A stretch of DNA of 64,000 nt from Taeniopygia guttata (lineage: Eukaryota > Chordata > Aves > Passeriformes > Estrildidae): assembly GCF_048771995.1 (NCBI RefSeq), contig NC_133032.1, forward strand, positions 29,227,501 through 29,291,500, read 5' to 3'. The notes beneath the pieces were generated by a model that did not search any database, had not been told where the DNA came from, and saw nothing but the letters and a program-made list of their open reading frames with translations. A program made the translations under genes and the position numbers. Numbering within the stretch: the stretch's first letter is position 1; every line of letters begins with the position of its first letter. Positions 60,324 to 64,000 of the stretch are shown here, in pieces.

Positions 60324-62075
60324 GTTAAATTTCCATGAAGTATTTAACCCTACTATTTTAGTCCTGATTTCTGTTAATGACTGATCAGATTTTAGTCATG
60401 GCAATTATGCTTGACAGGCCAATTTATCTGGATAGTGTTGTAATTAGGTTCTGAAAACGAATCCAAAGGCTGTAGATGACCTCTGATGAAGTGGCTCAGC
60501 CCCAAGGTATGCAAGAAGGACAATTTTAAAAAGCAACAAATTCAGCAAAGTCCTCCTTAAACACACTGGTGATATTACAGCATAATAAATAACTGCATCC
60601 ACAAGCAGGATAATACCATGGTTTAGAATTCATATAATTAAGTAGTTAGGCTTGGAACTAAGAATACATTGGATAATGGAGGTCAACAGAAATTAGTGCT
60701 TTTATGTGAGCTAGAAATGCAACTGGTTAATTGCTTTCTAGACTTGTGTATAGAAGACAAGGAGGAGGAATTATTCTGTGAGCTGTAAGTGAAAGAAACC
60801 TCAGGGGCACATTATGCAAGAGTCTGTAAGAAAAAATGGCCATAGACTGTTGCTTCTAACTTTGTACAGAGGAAAAAAAAAGAAGCAACAATAATCCAGA
60901 TTAAAATATTAAATCTGTGGTTTTGGAGTGATGCTTCCTTTCCAAGATCAGGTACATAATGTTATGAGCCATATAGCTGGAATTTCAGTAGAGCAAATCT
61001 CACTTCCATTGGTATTTGTAGGCATAGATAGTCTGTTCCATAGATAGGAGCACAGCCTTGGAAGCCCTGAAGAAGTGAAACATTTGCAACTGAACTAGCT
61101 TTGGTGAGCTAGTTTGACTACCAAGAGAGCAGGCAGACTTGCCAAGGCTGTGGGCTGAGTCAGGGCCACGGTCCTGACTGAAGTTTAACCCAAAGCCTTT
61201 TACTGATCATGGAGCAGATACAAGCTCATATTGCTCACAGCTGGAGACATTCCAAAGCCACCTGGATGTATTCTTGTGTCACCTGCTCTGAGTGACCCTG
61301 ACTTGGCAGGGGGGTTGGACTGGACGATCTCCAGAGGTCCCTTCCAATCCCAATAATTCTGTGATTGGTAGCCCTTCCATCCTGGCAGGTGGCTCAGCCT
61401 GCTGCAAGGTTAAAGAGCAGTTGGCTTAGGTGTGATTAATGTACCCCATCTGAAGCAGTTCTTCCTGAAGAATTGGGAGTGTTTAGCCTGGAGAAAAGGA
61501 GACTCAGAGGTGACCCTATCACTCTCTACTCCCTGAAAGGTGGTTGTGGCCAGGTGGTGTTGGTCTATTTCTCCAGGCAGCACTGACAGAACCAGAGGAC
61601 ACAGTCTCAAGCTACATCAAGGGAACTAGAGGTTGGATATTAGAAAAAAATTTTTTACAGAAAGAATGATAAAGTACTGGAGTGGTCTGCCCAGGGAGGT
61701 GGTGGAGTCACCATCCTTGGATGTGTTTAAACAAAGACTGGATGTGGCACTGGGTGCCATGGCTTAGTTGAGGTGTTGGGGCATAGGTTGGACTCCTGAT
61801 CTTGAAGGACTCTTCCAACCTGGTCATTCTATGAATTCTGTGAAGCTTCTCTAGTTGCAGTGGGAGCTCATACTGCTGGCACATCTGTGTGGTCTCCATT
61901 CTGCTACAGGATCTGGAGAGCTGCAGGCTGCGTCTGGATCCTGAGATGGACCGACACAGGTATGAGAGAAAGATCAGCTTTGCTGGGGTTCTGGATGAAA
62001 ATGAAGATTCAAAGGATTCCCTACACAGCAGCAGCCACACCCTCAAATCTGAGGCTGGCTTCGAGGAGAAAAAAG
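5179..62075 (+). CDS. UNC80: UNC80, NALCN channel complex subunit (5' part, 26 exons, spliced)
   Basis: UNC80 is a very large intracellular protein that joins UNC79 and the sodium-leak channel NALCN, supports the channel's delivery and activity in neurons, and sets resting excitability. From published work, it is built largely of helical HEAT/armadillo-type repeats. The 26 exons seen here sum to 4,270 bases (about 1,423 residues), the first part of a protein of about 3,250 residues, and the gene runs off the right edge. Every intron is GT/AG and every junction keeps phase. I see no in-frame stop or frameshift. The start at 5179 (CATCATGG, A at -3 and G at +4) gives the family's [12 protein letters not shown] beginning and follows an in-frame stop at 4966. 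No signal peptide or membrane segment is apparent. Features include a glycine-rich tract near residues 745-762, an Arg/Ser-rich stretch near 1061-1075 and an acidic stretch just before 1323. Confidence 0.96.
6551..6599 (+). CDS. UNC80: UNC80 coding exon 2
   Basis: A short 49-base exon after acceptor TTTCTTTCAG, with donor GTG|GTACGT. It completes the split serine codon and reads [16 protein letters not shown], ending in phase 0 at residue 47. Confidence 0.93.
6600..13149 (+). other. UNC80: UNC80 intron 2 (6.5 kb)
   Basis: This is the longest intron in the window. Apart from the 54-bp tandem duplication at 8839-8946 I see no coding exon, recognisable transposon or RNA gene. The stretch 9300-10250 is more GC-rich than its surroundings and may hold an old repeat that I cannot name. 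Confidence 0.7.
8839..8946. repeat. 54-bp perfect-length tandem duplication
   Basis: Two adjacent copies, 8839-8892 and 8893-8946, begin CTTCTGCTCTGGTTTGC and end in TTTTCTGGA(G/T)GAT. I see only two differences between them, so the duplication is recent. The unit is a multiple of three, so open frames pass through both copies. Nothing marks it as coding. Confidence 0.9.
13150..13306 (+). CDS. UNC80: UNC80 coding exon 3
   Basis: The acceptor is TTACTTTTAG and the donor CTAG|GTCAGT. The exon reads [20 protein letters not shown] and on through [20 protein letters not shown] to NRNKL, residues 48-99, ending in phase 1. The following 0.9-kb intron has a small local repeat near 13420-13475 (CTGGGGGTTGCCTTTCTT twice, imperfect) and nothing else. 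Confidence 0.95.
14220..14518 (+). CDS. UNC80: UNC80 coding exon 4
   Basis: At 299 bases this is one of the longer exons. It follows acceptor TTCCATGCAG and encodes residues about 100-199, from [20 protein letters not shown] through [15 protein letters not shown] to [16 protein letters not shown]. The donor is AGA|GTAAGT. The following 2.4-kb intron shows nothing recognisable. Confidence 0.95.
16963..17086 (+). CDS. UNC80: UNC80 coding exon 5
   Basis: The acceptor is TTCTCTTCAG. It reads [20 protein letters not shown] and then a VKPIRNIIT end, residues 200-240, phase 1. The donor GTCTGT departs from consensus at +3. The 1.8-kb intron 5 holds nothing I recognise, though it is AT-rich towards its right end. 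Confidence 0.94.
18535..18630. repeat. AT/GT-rich simple repeat in intron 5
   Basis: A run of TATATGTAA-type and TATATA/CACATA motifs, mostly alternating purine and pyrimidine. It is a degenerate microsatellite with no coding potential. Confidence 0.85.
18906..18979 (+). CDS. UNC80: UNC80 coding exon 6
   Basis: A 74-base exon after acceptor TTTCCTCAG, reading [18 protein letters not shown] and ending GHTE, residues about 241-265. It belongs to a Ser/Thr-rich linker. The donor is GAG|GTAAAT. Intron 6 is 0.5 kb and empty as far as I can see. Confidence 0.9.
19511..19650 (+). CDS. UNC80: UNC80 coding exon 7
   Basis: The acceptor CTATCCAAAG is preceded by a T-rich stretch. It starts [20 protein letters not shown] and continues with an [12 protein letters not shown] segment, residues 266-311. 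It matches the family's low-complexity linker and looks less conserved than the neighbouring exons. The donor is CAG|GTACAA. Confidence 0.9.
19651..23176 (+). other. UNC80: UNC80 intron 7 (3.5 kb)
   Basis: I find no exon, transposon or RNA gene in this intron. A 13-bp direct repeat (CTTTCACTTGCTG, twice) sits at about 22371-22396. Confidence 0.65.
23177..23438 (+). CDS. UNC80: UNC80 coding exon 8
   Basis: It reads [20 protein letters not shown], then [20 protein letters not shown] and, near its end, [20 protein letters not shown], residues about 312-399. The acceptor is TGGAACAG and the donor CAG|GTGAGC. It is GC-rich and strongly conserved in the family. Confidence 0.96.
23439..27005 (+). 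other. UNC80: UNC80 intron 8 (3.6 kb)
   Basis: No exon or transposon is recognised. A 19-bp near-repeat (TTTTAATGTGA(A/G)AATGT) lies at about 23700-23737. A short tRNA/SINE-like phrase near 26690-26755 was too weak to call. Confidence 0.65.
27006..27140 (+). CDS. UNC80: UNC80 coding exon 9
   Basis: A phase-0 exon of 45 codons reading [20 protein letters not shown], then [20 protein letters not shown] and NIFKK, residues 400-444. The acceptor is GAGCTGCAG and the donor AAG|GTGAGT. The intron after it is 0.6 kb with nothing notable. Confidence 0.95.
27763..27985 (+). CDS. UNC80: UNC80 coding exon 10
   Basis: It starts [20 protein letters not shown], a basic, charged run, then [20 protein letters not shown] and ends GWPTTIL, residues 445-518, phase 1. 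The acceptor is CTTCCTGCAG and the donor TTAG|GTGAGA. The DRERER run appears slightly longer than the form I remember from mammals, which needs an alignment to confirm. Intron 10 is 1 kb and empty to my eye. Confidence 0.95.
28959..29099 (+). CDS. UNC80: UNC80 coding exon 11
   Basis: The acceptor is CGCCCTAG and the donor GAAG|GTAAAT. It reads [20 protein letters not shown], then [20 protein letters not shown], residues 519-565, a His/Ser-rich linker. Confidence 0.94.
29640..30430 (+). mobile_element. CR1 LINE, internally deleted, in intron 11
   Basis: The right part reads like a CR1 end: GAAAGAGCTTTAAACTGGATTTGAAGAGG, then GATGATCTGAGAGGTCTTTTCCAAACTATGTTTCTGTG. Further left, the frame around 29860-29930 contains a [19 protein letters not shown] segment that resembles the 'VVGDSLL' block of CR1 ORF1. 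Most of ORF2 is missing. The element is a decayed insertion in the sense direction. The left border is uncertain. Confidence 0.6.
31697..31965 (+). CDS. UNC80: UNC80 coding exon 12
   Basis: A 269-base, highly conserved exon after acceptor CCCTGCAG. It reads [20 protein letters not shown], then [20 protein letters not shown] and ends KNGMLDLS, residues about 566-655. The donor is TCG|GTAATT. The intron after it is 0.6 kb with nothing notable. Confidence 0.96.
32589..32942 (+). CDS. UNC80: UNC80 coding exon 13 (with polyglycine tract)
   Basis: At 354 bases it is the longest exon in the window and phase 0 at both ends. It reads [20 protein letters not shown], then [20 protein letters not shown], a charged [17 protein letters not shown] linker and a glycine-rich tract (32856-32909: nine Gly, one Asp, eight Gly) before [11 protein letters not shown], residues 656-773. 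The donor GTTTGC is weak. The intron after it is 0.7 kb and appears empty. Confidence 0.95.
32856..32909 (+). repeat. UNC80: GGN trinucleotide tract coding for polyglycine
   Basis: Eighteen codons, all GGA or GGT except one GAT, encode Gly9-Asp-Gly8 after an EEE run. Mixed GGA/GGT codons suggest the tract is old and moderately stable. The family carries a glycine-rich linker at this place, so only its length is lineage-specific. Confidence 0.9.
33690..33836 (+). CDS. UNC80: UNC80 coding exon 14
   Basis: A 49-codon phase-0 exon after acceptor GTGACCCTCAG. It reads [20 protein letters not shown], then [20 protein letters not shown] and ends QVFREN, residues 774-822. The donor is AAT|GTAAGA. 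The following 1.9-kb intron has a short repeat near 34696-34742 (GATTTCTCAGAG twice) and nothing else recognised. Confidence 0.96.
35712..35859 (+). CDS. UNC80: UNC80 coding exon 15
   Basis: The acceptor is ACTGTTGCAG. It reads [20 protein letters not shown], then [20 protein letters not shown] and ends EPVTD, residues 823-871, phase 1. The donor is ATA|GTAAGT. Intron 15 is 1.3 kb with nothing notable. Confidence 0.96.
37204..37352 (+). CDS. UNC80: UNC80 coding exon 16
   Basis: The acceptor is AATTTTACAG. It reads [20 protein letters not shown], then [20 protein letters not shown] and ends ELHSPENL, residues about 872-921. The donor is CTG|GTAAGC. Confidence 0.96.
37475..37908 (+). mobile_element. 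CR1 LINE 3' end, sense, in intron 16
   Basis: It reads through the CR1 3' region in order: CTTAGCCTGGAGAAAAGGAG, GCTCAGGGGAGACC, TGTTAGGAAAAATTTCTTCACTG, CTGCTCAGGGAAGTGG, TTAATGGTTGGATTCAAGGA, then a tail ending CTATGATTCT. The 3' end is complete and the 5' end truncated, as usual for CR1. It holds no intact coding frame. Confidence 0.85.
39893..40059 (+). CDS. UNC80: UNC80 coding exon 17
   Basis: The acceptor is TTGCTACTCAG. It reads [20 protein letters not shown], then [20 protein letters not shown] and a charged [15 protein letters not shown] end, residues 922-976. The donor is AAAG|GTGGGT. Intron 17 is 0.7 kb with nothing notable. Confidence 0.96.
40750..40851 (+). CDS. UNC80: UNC80 coding exon 18
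   Basis: The acceptor is TGTCTGTGTAG. It reads [20 protein letters not shown], then [14 protein letters not shown], residues about 977-1010, a linker. The donor is ACA|GTAAGT and the split His codon is completed in exon 19. Confidence 0.93.
41505..41555 (+). mobile_element. Probable MIR SINE relic in intron 18
   Basis: TTTTGGGCAAGTTATTTAAC followed by TCCTCTGAA matches the 3' half of the MIR consensus as I know it (TTGGGCAAGTTACTTAACCTCTCTG). Only about 40 bases remain, so this is a low-confidence ancient copy. The rest of the 2-kb intron 18 is AT-leaning with no other feature. Confidence 0.45.
42878..43086 (+). CDS. UNC80: UNC80 coding exon 19 (Ser/Arg-rich)
   Basis: The acceptor is CTGTTCCAG. 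It reads [20 protein letters not shown], then a Ser/Thr-rich run and [20 protein letters not shown], residues about 1011-1080. The basic RS-type stretch (about 1061-1075) is a plausible kinase target or binding segment, which is my inference. The donor is ATAG|GTAAAT. Confidence 0.96.
43232..43290 (-). mobile_element. Probable MIR/L2-type relic in intron 19
   Basis: CATTTTGCAGACGTGGAACT followed by GAGGCAACAGGAAATGTAAG and CAATTTGCCAAAGATACC follows the antisense MIR/L2 tail (TTTTACAGATGAGGAAACTGAGGC...AACTTGCCCAAGGTCAC). The copy is old and short. Intron 19 is otherwise about 0.5 kb of unremarkable sequence. Confidence 0.5.
43619..43725 (+). CDS. UNC80: UNC80 coding exon 20
   Basis: The acceptor is TTCTGTAACAG. 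It reads [20 protein letters not shown], then [16 protein letters not shown], residues about 1081-1116. The donor is AAG|GTAAAT. Intron 20 is about 0.5 kb with nothing notable. Confidence 0.96.
44219..44318 (+). CDS. UNC80: UNC80 coding exon 21
   Basis: The acceptor is CCCTGCACAG. It reads [20 protein letters not shown], then [13 protein letters not shown], residues 1117-1149, ending in phase 1 at CTTG|GTAAAT. A second in-phase donor lies 60 bases further on. Confidence 0.94.
44319..44378 (+). other. UNC80: Possible alternative 3' extension of exon 21 (20 codons)
   Basis: The open frame continues past the first donor as [19 protein letters not shown] and reaches GATG|GTTAGA at 44379. The extension is exactly 60 bases, so either donor joins exon 22 in phase. 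Using the second one inserts 20 basic, His-rich residues between the FFKRL and CHSFDDH segments. A long pyrimidine-rich stretch follows at about 44395-44575. I cannot tell from sequence which donor is used. Confidence 0.5.
45514..45562. repeat. Perfect 22-bp inverted repeat with 5-base loop
   Basis: The left arm, 45514-45535, begins CAGACTACAACAACAGCAAC. The right arm, 45541-45562, is its exact reverse complement and ends GTTGTTGTAGTCTG. The loop is TTGTG. The pairing stops outside the arms, apart from one possible T-G wobble. Transcribed as part of the UNC80 pre-mRNA it would form a very stable short hairpin. Confidence 0.95.
46370..46470. repeat. TATGTG/ACATAT simple repeat
   Basis: A degenerate alternating purine-pyrimidine stretch (GTATGTAAGCATACATATGT and similar motifs). 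It has no coding potential. Confidence 0.8.
48470..48642 (+). CDS. UNC80: UNC80 coding exon 22
   Basis: The acceptor is TACCTCTTTAG. It reads [20 protein letters not shown], then [20 protein letters not shown] and a [12 protein letters not shown] end, residues about 1150-1207. The donor is CTT|GTAAGT. Confidence 0.96.
48643..54343 (+). other. UNC80: UNC80 intron 22 (5.7 kb)
   Basis: This is the second-longest intron. No transposon or RNA gene is recognised. The one notable site is a microexon-like arrangement at 52394-52410. A T run at 52922-52935 is the only long homopolymer. Confidence 0.65.
52394..52410 (+). other. UNC80: Microexon-like site in intron 22
   Basis: A long pyrimidine-rich stretch ends in TGCTGCTGCTTCAG. 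It is followed by GTTTCTCAGAGCCTCAG and a near-perfect donor GTAAGC at 52411. Three acceptors are possible, giving inserts of 17, 8 or 6 bases. Only the 6-base form (CCTCAG, Pro-Gln) keeps the phase-0 junction between exons 22 and 23. This is inference from splice signals alone. Confidence 0.3.
54344..54556 (+). CDS. UNC80: UNC80 coding exon 23
   Basis: A 71-codon phase-0 exon after acceptor CATTTCAG. It reads [20 protein letters not shown], then [20 protein letters not shown] and ends AKLFYQWGD, residues 1208-1278. The donor is GAT|GTAAGT. Intron 23 (3.1 kb) shows only short A and T runs (an A run near 55838-55850) and nothing recognised. Confidence 0.97.
57628..57763 (+). CDS. UNC80: UNC80 coding exon 24
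   Basis: The acceptor is TCCATCTGCAG. It reads [20 protein letters not shown], then [20 protein letters not shown] and DFLDD, residues 1279-1323. It ends in a strongly acidic stretch. The donor is ACA|GTAAGG. Confidence 0.97.
58910..59120. repeat. AT-rich (TAATA)n-like block in intron 24
   Basis: About 200 bases of TATAATATA/ACAATATAA motifs with almost no G or C. It is a low-complexity simple repeat. The rest of the 1.6-kb intron 24 shows nothing recognised. Confidence 0.9.
59326..59459 (+). CDS. UNC80: UNC80 coding exon 25
   Basis: The acceptor is TTTCCTAG. It reads [20 protein letters not shown], then [20 protein letters not shown] and TEPLV, residues about 1324-1368. The donor is GTG|GTAAGT. 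Three cysteines in a row (KCCCP) are encoded by TGTTGTTGT. Confidence 0.96.
60004..60045. repeat. 21-bp tandem duplication
   Basis: AACTAATGCTGTGAATAGCA plus G occurs twice, head to tail, with no differences. It is a recent slippage event in intron 25. Confidence 0.9.
60293..60318. repeat. A tract of 26 bases
   Basis: Twenty-six A in a row within intron 25. I see no retrocopied gene or SINE to its left, so it is called only as a homopolymer. Confidence 0.95.
61242..61367 (+). mobile_element. CR1 LINE 3' tail, sense, in intron 25
   Basis: The order is typical of a CR1 3' end: CTGGATGTATTCTTGTGTCA, CCTGCTCTGAGTGACCCTGA, GGGGGGTTGGACTGGACGATCT, AGGTCCCTTCCAATCCCA, then ATTCTGTGATT. This subfamily differs from the one just to its right. 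Confidence 0.85.
61463..61846 (+). mobile_element. CR1 LINE 3' end, sense, next to exon 26
   Basis: It reads GTTTAGCCTGGAGAAAAGGA, CTCTCTACTCCCTGAAAGGT, TTGGATATTAGAAAAAAATT, CTGCCCAGGGAGGTGGTGGA, TTGGACTCCTGATCTTGAAG, then CATTCTATGAATTCTG. It is a second, independent CR1 insertion, 5' truncated. Its 3' end lies about 60 bases before the exon 26 acceptor. Confidence 0.85.
61910..62075 (+). CDS. UNC80: UNC80 coding exon 26 (last in window)
   Basis: The acceptor is TTCTGCTACAG. It reads [20 protein letters not shown], then [20 protein letters not shown] and a SEAGFEEKK end, residues 1369-1423, ending in phase 1. The donor GTTTGT is weak. The next expected family segment, which is rich in basic residues and serine, is not found before position 64000, so it lies in the next window. 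Confidence 0.95.
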
Positions 62076-64000
62076 GTTTGTCAGAACAATAAGGCTTTTG
62101 TATTCTCAGGGCTTGTGAAGTGGCGCTTGATTTTGTGTTTTCATTTGCATAGACTGTGTTAAAAAGCAGGCAGCCATGGAGTCACGTGGCTTTAAATCAT
62201 TTCCGAGACGCTTTTGGCCTTCAGGGTTCAGTATAATGAATGTGAGAAGCAAAGATGTTAAATTTTATAAAACAGTGCTATGACTGAAATTGATCAAAAG
62301 CTTTGCACAATTGCTAAAAAGGAGGAAGCCTTGTTTGAAACTGTCTCTTAGTAGGATGCTGAGAGAAGAAGCATCACTATTTGATTCATTGTAAAAATAA
62401 AGATCAAAAGTGGTGTTTGTTTTTTTTTCTGATCAGTTTTTAACTTTGGGGAAATCACAGATAGAAGGGAAGATTGGTCTTTCTCTGTGGAAAACCTGTA
62501 CGGGTTTGGAAGTCATGGCATCACAACAAATTAGTGTGATTGGTCTCTTGAATTCTTTGCTACCACATGAAAAATACACTGTGTGGCTTTTGATGGCTAG
62601 CAGATTGATGTTACCAACATACTCTATACTGTACAAGCAGACTTCAAGCTCACTGTGTTTGCTGAGAATAGCAGATCGTTTCCATTTTTTGAGCCATCTC
62701 ATGCAAGACTCACATTCTATCTGATGGTACAAGTGTTGCAATACAATATAGTCATTGTGAGTATTTGCAATTAGAGATTAAACTGCCAGATACCTCTAGA
62801 TCACCTTCTAACAAGTCTCCTAGAACTATTTACATTCTGTCTTGTAGTAGTAATTTACAGGTGCAGGGATTTGAATGATAATTTTGATGATTGCTTGAAA
62901 AGGATAGATGTTTAATAATTGTTTCACTACAGTGGGGTCTGTGACTGGTTTTCCTGTCAGAACTGTAAAATCTATTAATGGTTTGGAGGAGCTTTTATTG
63001 ACTTCTACAGGCTTTGGATAAAGTTTGTGTTGTTTTCAGCTGTGACCTTGCCATAATTACTGGAGAAAATACTAGAAATGCTTCCAATTCTTGTGTGGTG
63101 TAACACTTTCCCCAAAACTATGTGTCTAGTGGGCCAGTTATTGCTGTGCAGACCCACCTACGAAAGGTGAGCTGGATAAATTGATGTTCAGCCTCATTTT
63201 GTCTACTCTTGACATATTGGCAGCCCAGAAAAACACACAGCCTTTTGATCTGTCTGATAGTCTTAAGATGTGTGGGGTACAAGGTCTCTGCCTATTTAGA
63301 TGAGAAAGTTTGGATTGGGGTTGGCATTTTTTTTGAGGATAGTTGTAACAATTGCTTGAAACCATTTTTAAGCTTTTCAAGGAACAGTCTTGCCCTCTGG
63401 GACATTACCTGAGTGGGAGAATACCTTCAAGCAGGCAGTCCTGCTGGAAAATGCTGGTGGAAAGTCTCTAACTATCCTCTTTTTCTTAGAGACGATGCTG
63501 GCTTAGCTTTTCCTTTGCATGTTACTGTGCTATAGGTGTAATGTATTTTTGCAAAGATAGTATTGACTTTCTGCACCCTTTTCTCCATTAAACTACATTT
63601 CCCTGTGGTTTTGAGTTTTCTTTACATTTTGTCTTTTCCCTAAGCTGTCACATAGTTATCCTTTACTAAATCTGCCTCTTTACTGCATTTTAGATACAGG
63701 GAAAGTGACTGCAGTAGGAAGGTTGAATCCTAATATACCTTAGCAAAAATGTAATTCCAGTATATTAAAAGCTTAATAAATGCAAGGTAATGTTATATTT
63801 TAAAATTACAATAATTATGTTCTTTTCTTTGGCCACAGCATATTCTTCTGGGAATCCACCTGGGCCAAACCCTGCAGATGTAGAGGCATCTTTCATAATC
63901 TACACTTTTCTAGATAAGAAAATGTTGTTGTGTGAATGTAACTAAATTTTTCTTGCCTGCAGTGAGAGGTTTATTTATCTCAAACTCTTTGATGAGTACT
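62076..64000 (+). other. UNC80: UNC80 intron 26, cut by the window edge
   Basis: At least 1.9 kb of AT-leaning sequence. I recognise no exon, transposon or RNA gene. One acceptor-like site at the very end (TTGCCTGCAG, 63953-63962) does not lead into UNC80-like sequence. Confidence 0.7.

Noticed and set aside
63963..64000. Possible next UNC80 exon after the acceptor-like TTGCCTGCAG
   Set aside because: The frame after it (VRGLFISNSL...) does not resemble the basic, Ser-rich segment expected to follow exon 26.

Overview
The window is a piece of vertebrate chromosome, most likely from a bird. It holds one gene, on the plus strand: the 5' part of UNC80, the large scaffold subunit of the NALCN sodium-leak channel complex. 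I recognised the gene from its protein sequence. I rebuilt 26 coding exons by hand from 5179 to 62075, all with GT/AG introns and all in matching phase. Together they give 4,270 coding bases, about 1,423 residues, which is somewhat under half of the roughly 3,250-residue protein known from mammals. The rest lies beyond the right edge. The bird call rests on several CR1 LINE tails, compact introns and a GC-rich promoter. A crocodile or turtle cannot be excluded from the sequence alone.

Layout. Positions 1 to about 4230 are intergenic, with a CR1 fragment, a 70-bp-period duplication and a 56-base T tract, and no gene that I recognise. From about 4240 to 5280 there is a CpG-rich promoter and 5' UTR. 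It contains an 11-copy, 36-bp minisatellite, a second GC-rich repeat array next to it, and a short upstream ORF. The UNC80 exons then run from 5179 to 62075. The introns range from about 0.5 kb to 6.5 kb and carry CR1 copies (introns 11, 16 and 25), two probable MIR/L2 relics (introns 18 and 19), AT-rich simple repeats and small tandem duplications. Positions 62076 to 64000 are intron 26, cut by the window edge.

What stands out. I see no second gene, RNA gene, CRISPR array or novel multi-gene system. The observations most worth following are about UNC80 itself: an alternative 5' splice site in exon 21 that would add exactly 20 codons without changing phase, a microexon-like site in intron 22, a perfect 22-bp hairpin in intron 21, the promoter minisatellite, and the upstream ORF ahead of the start codon. 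Exon numbers count coding exons from the start codon.
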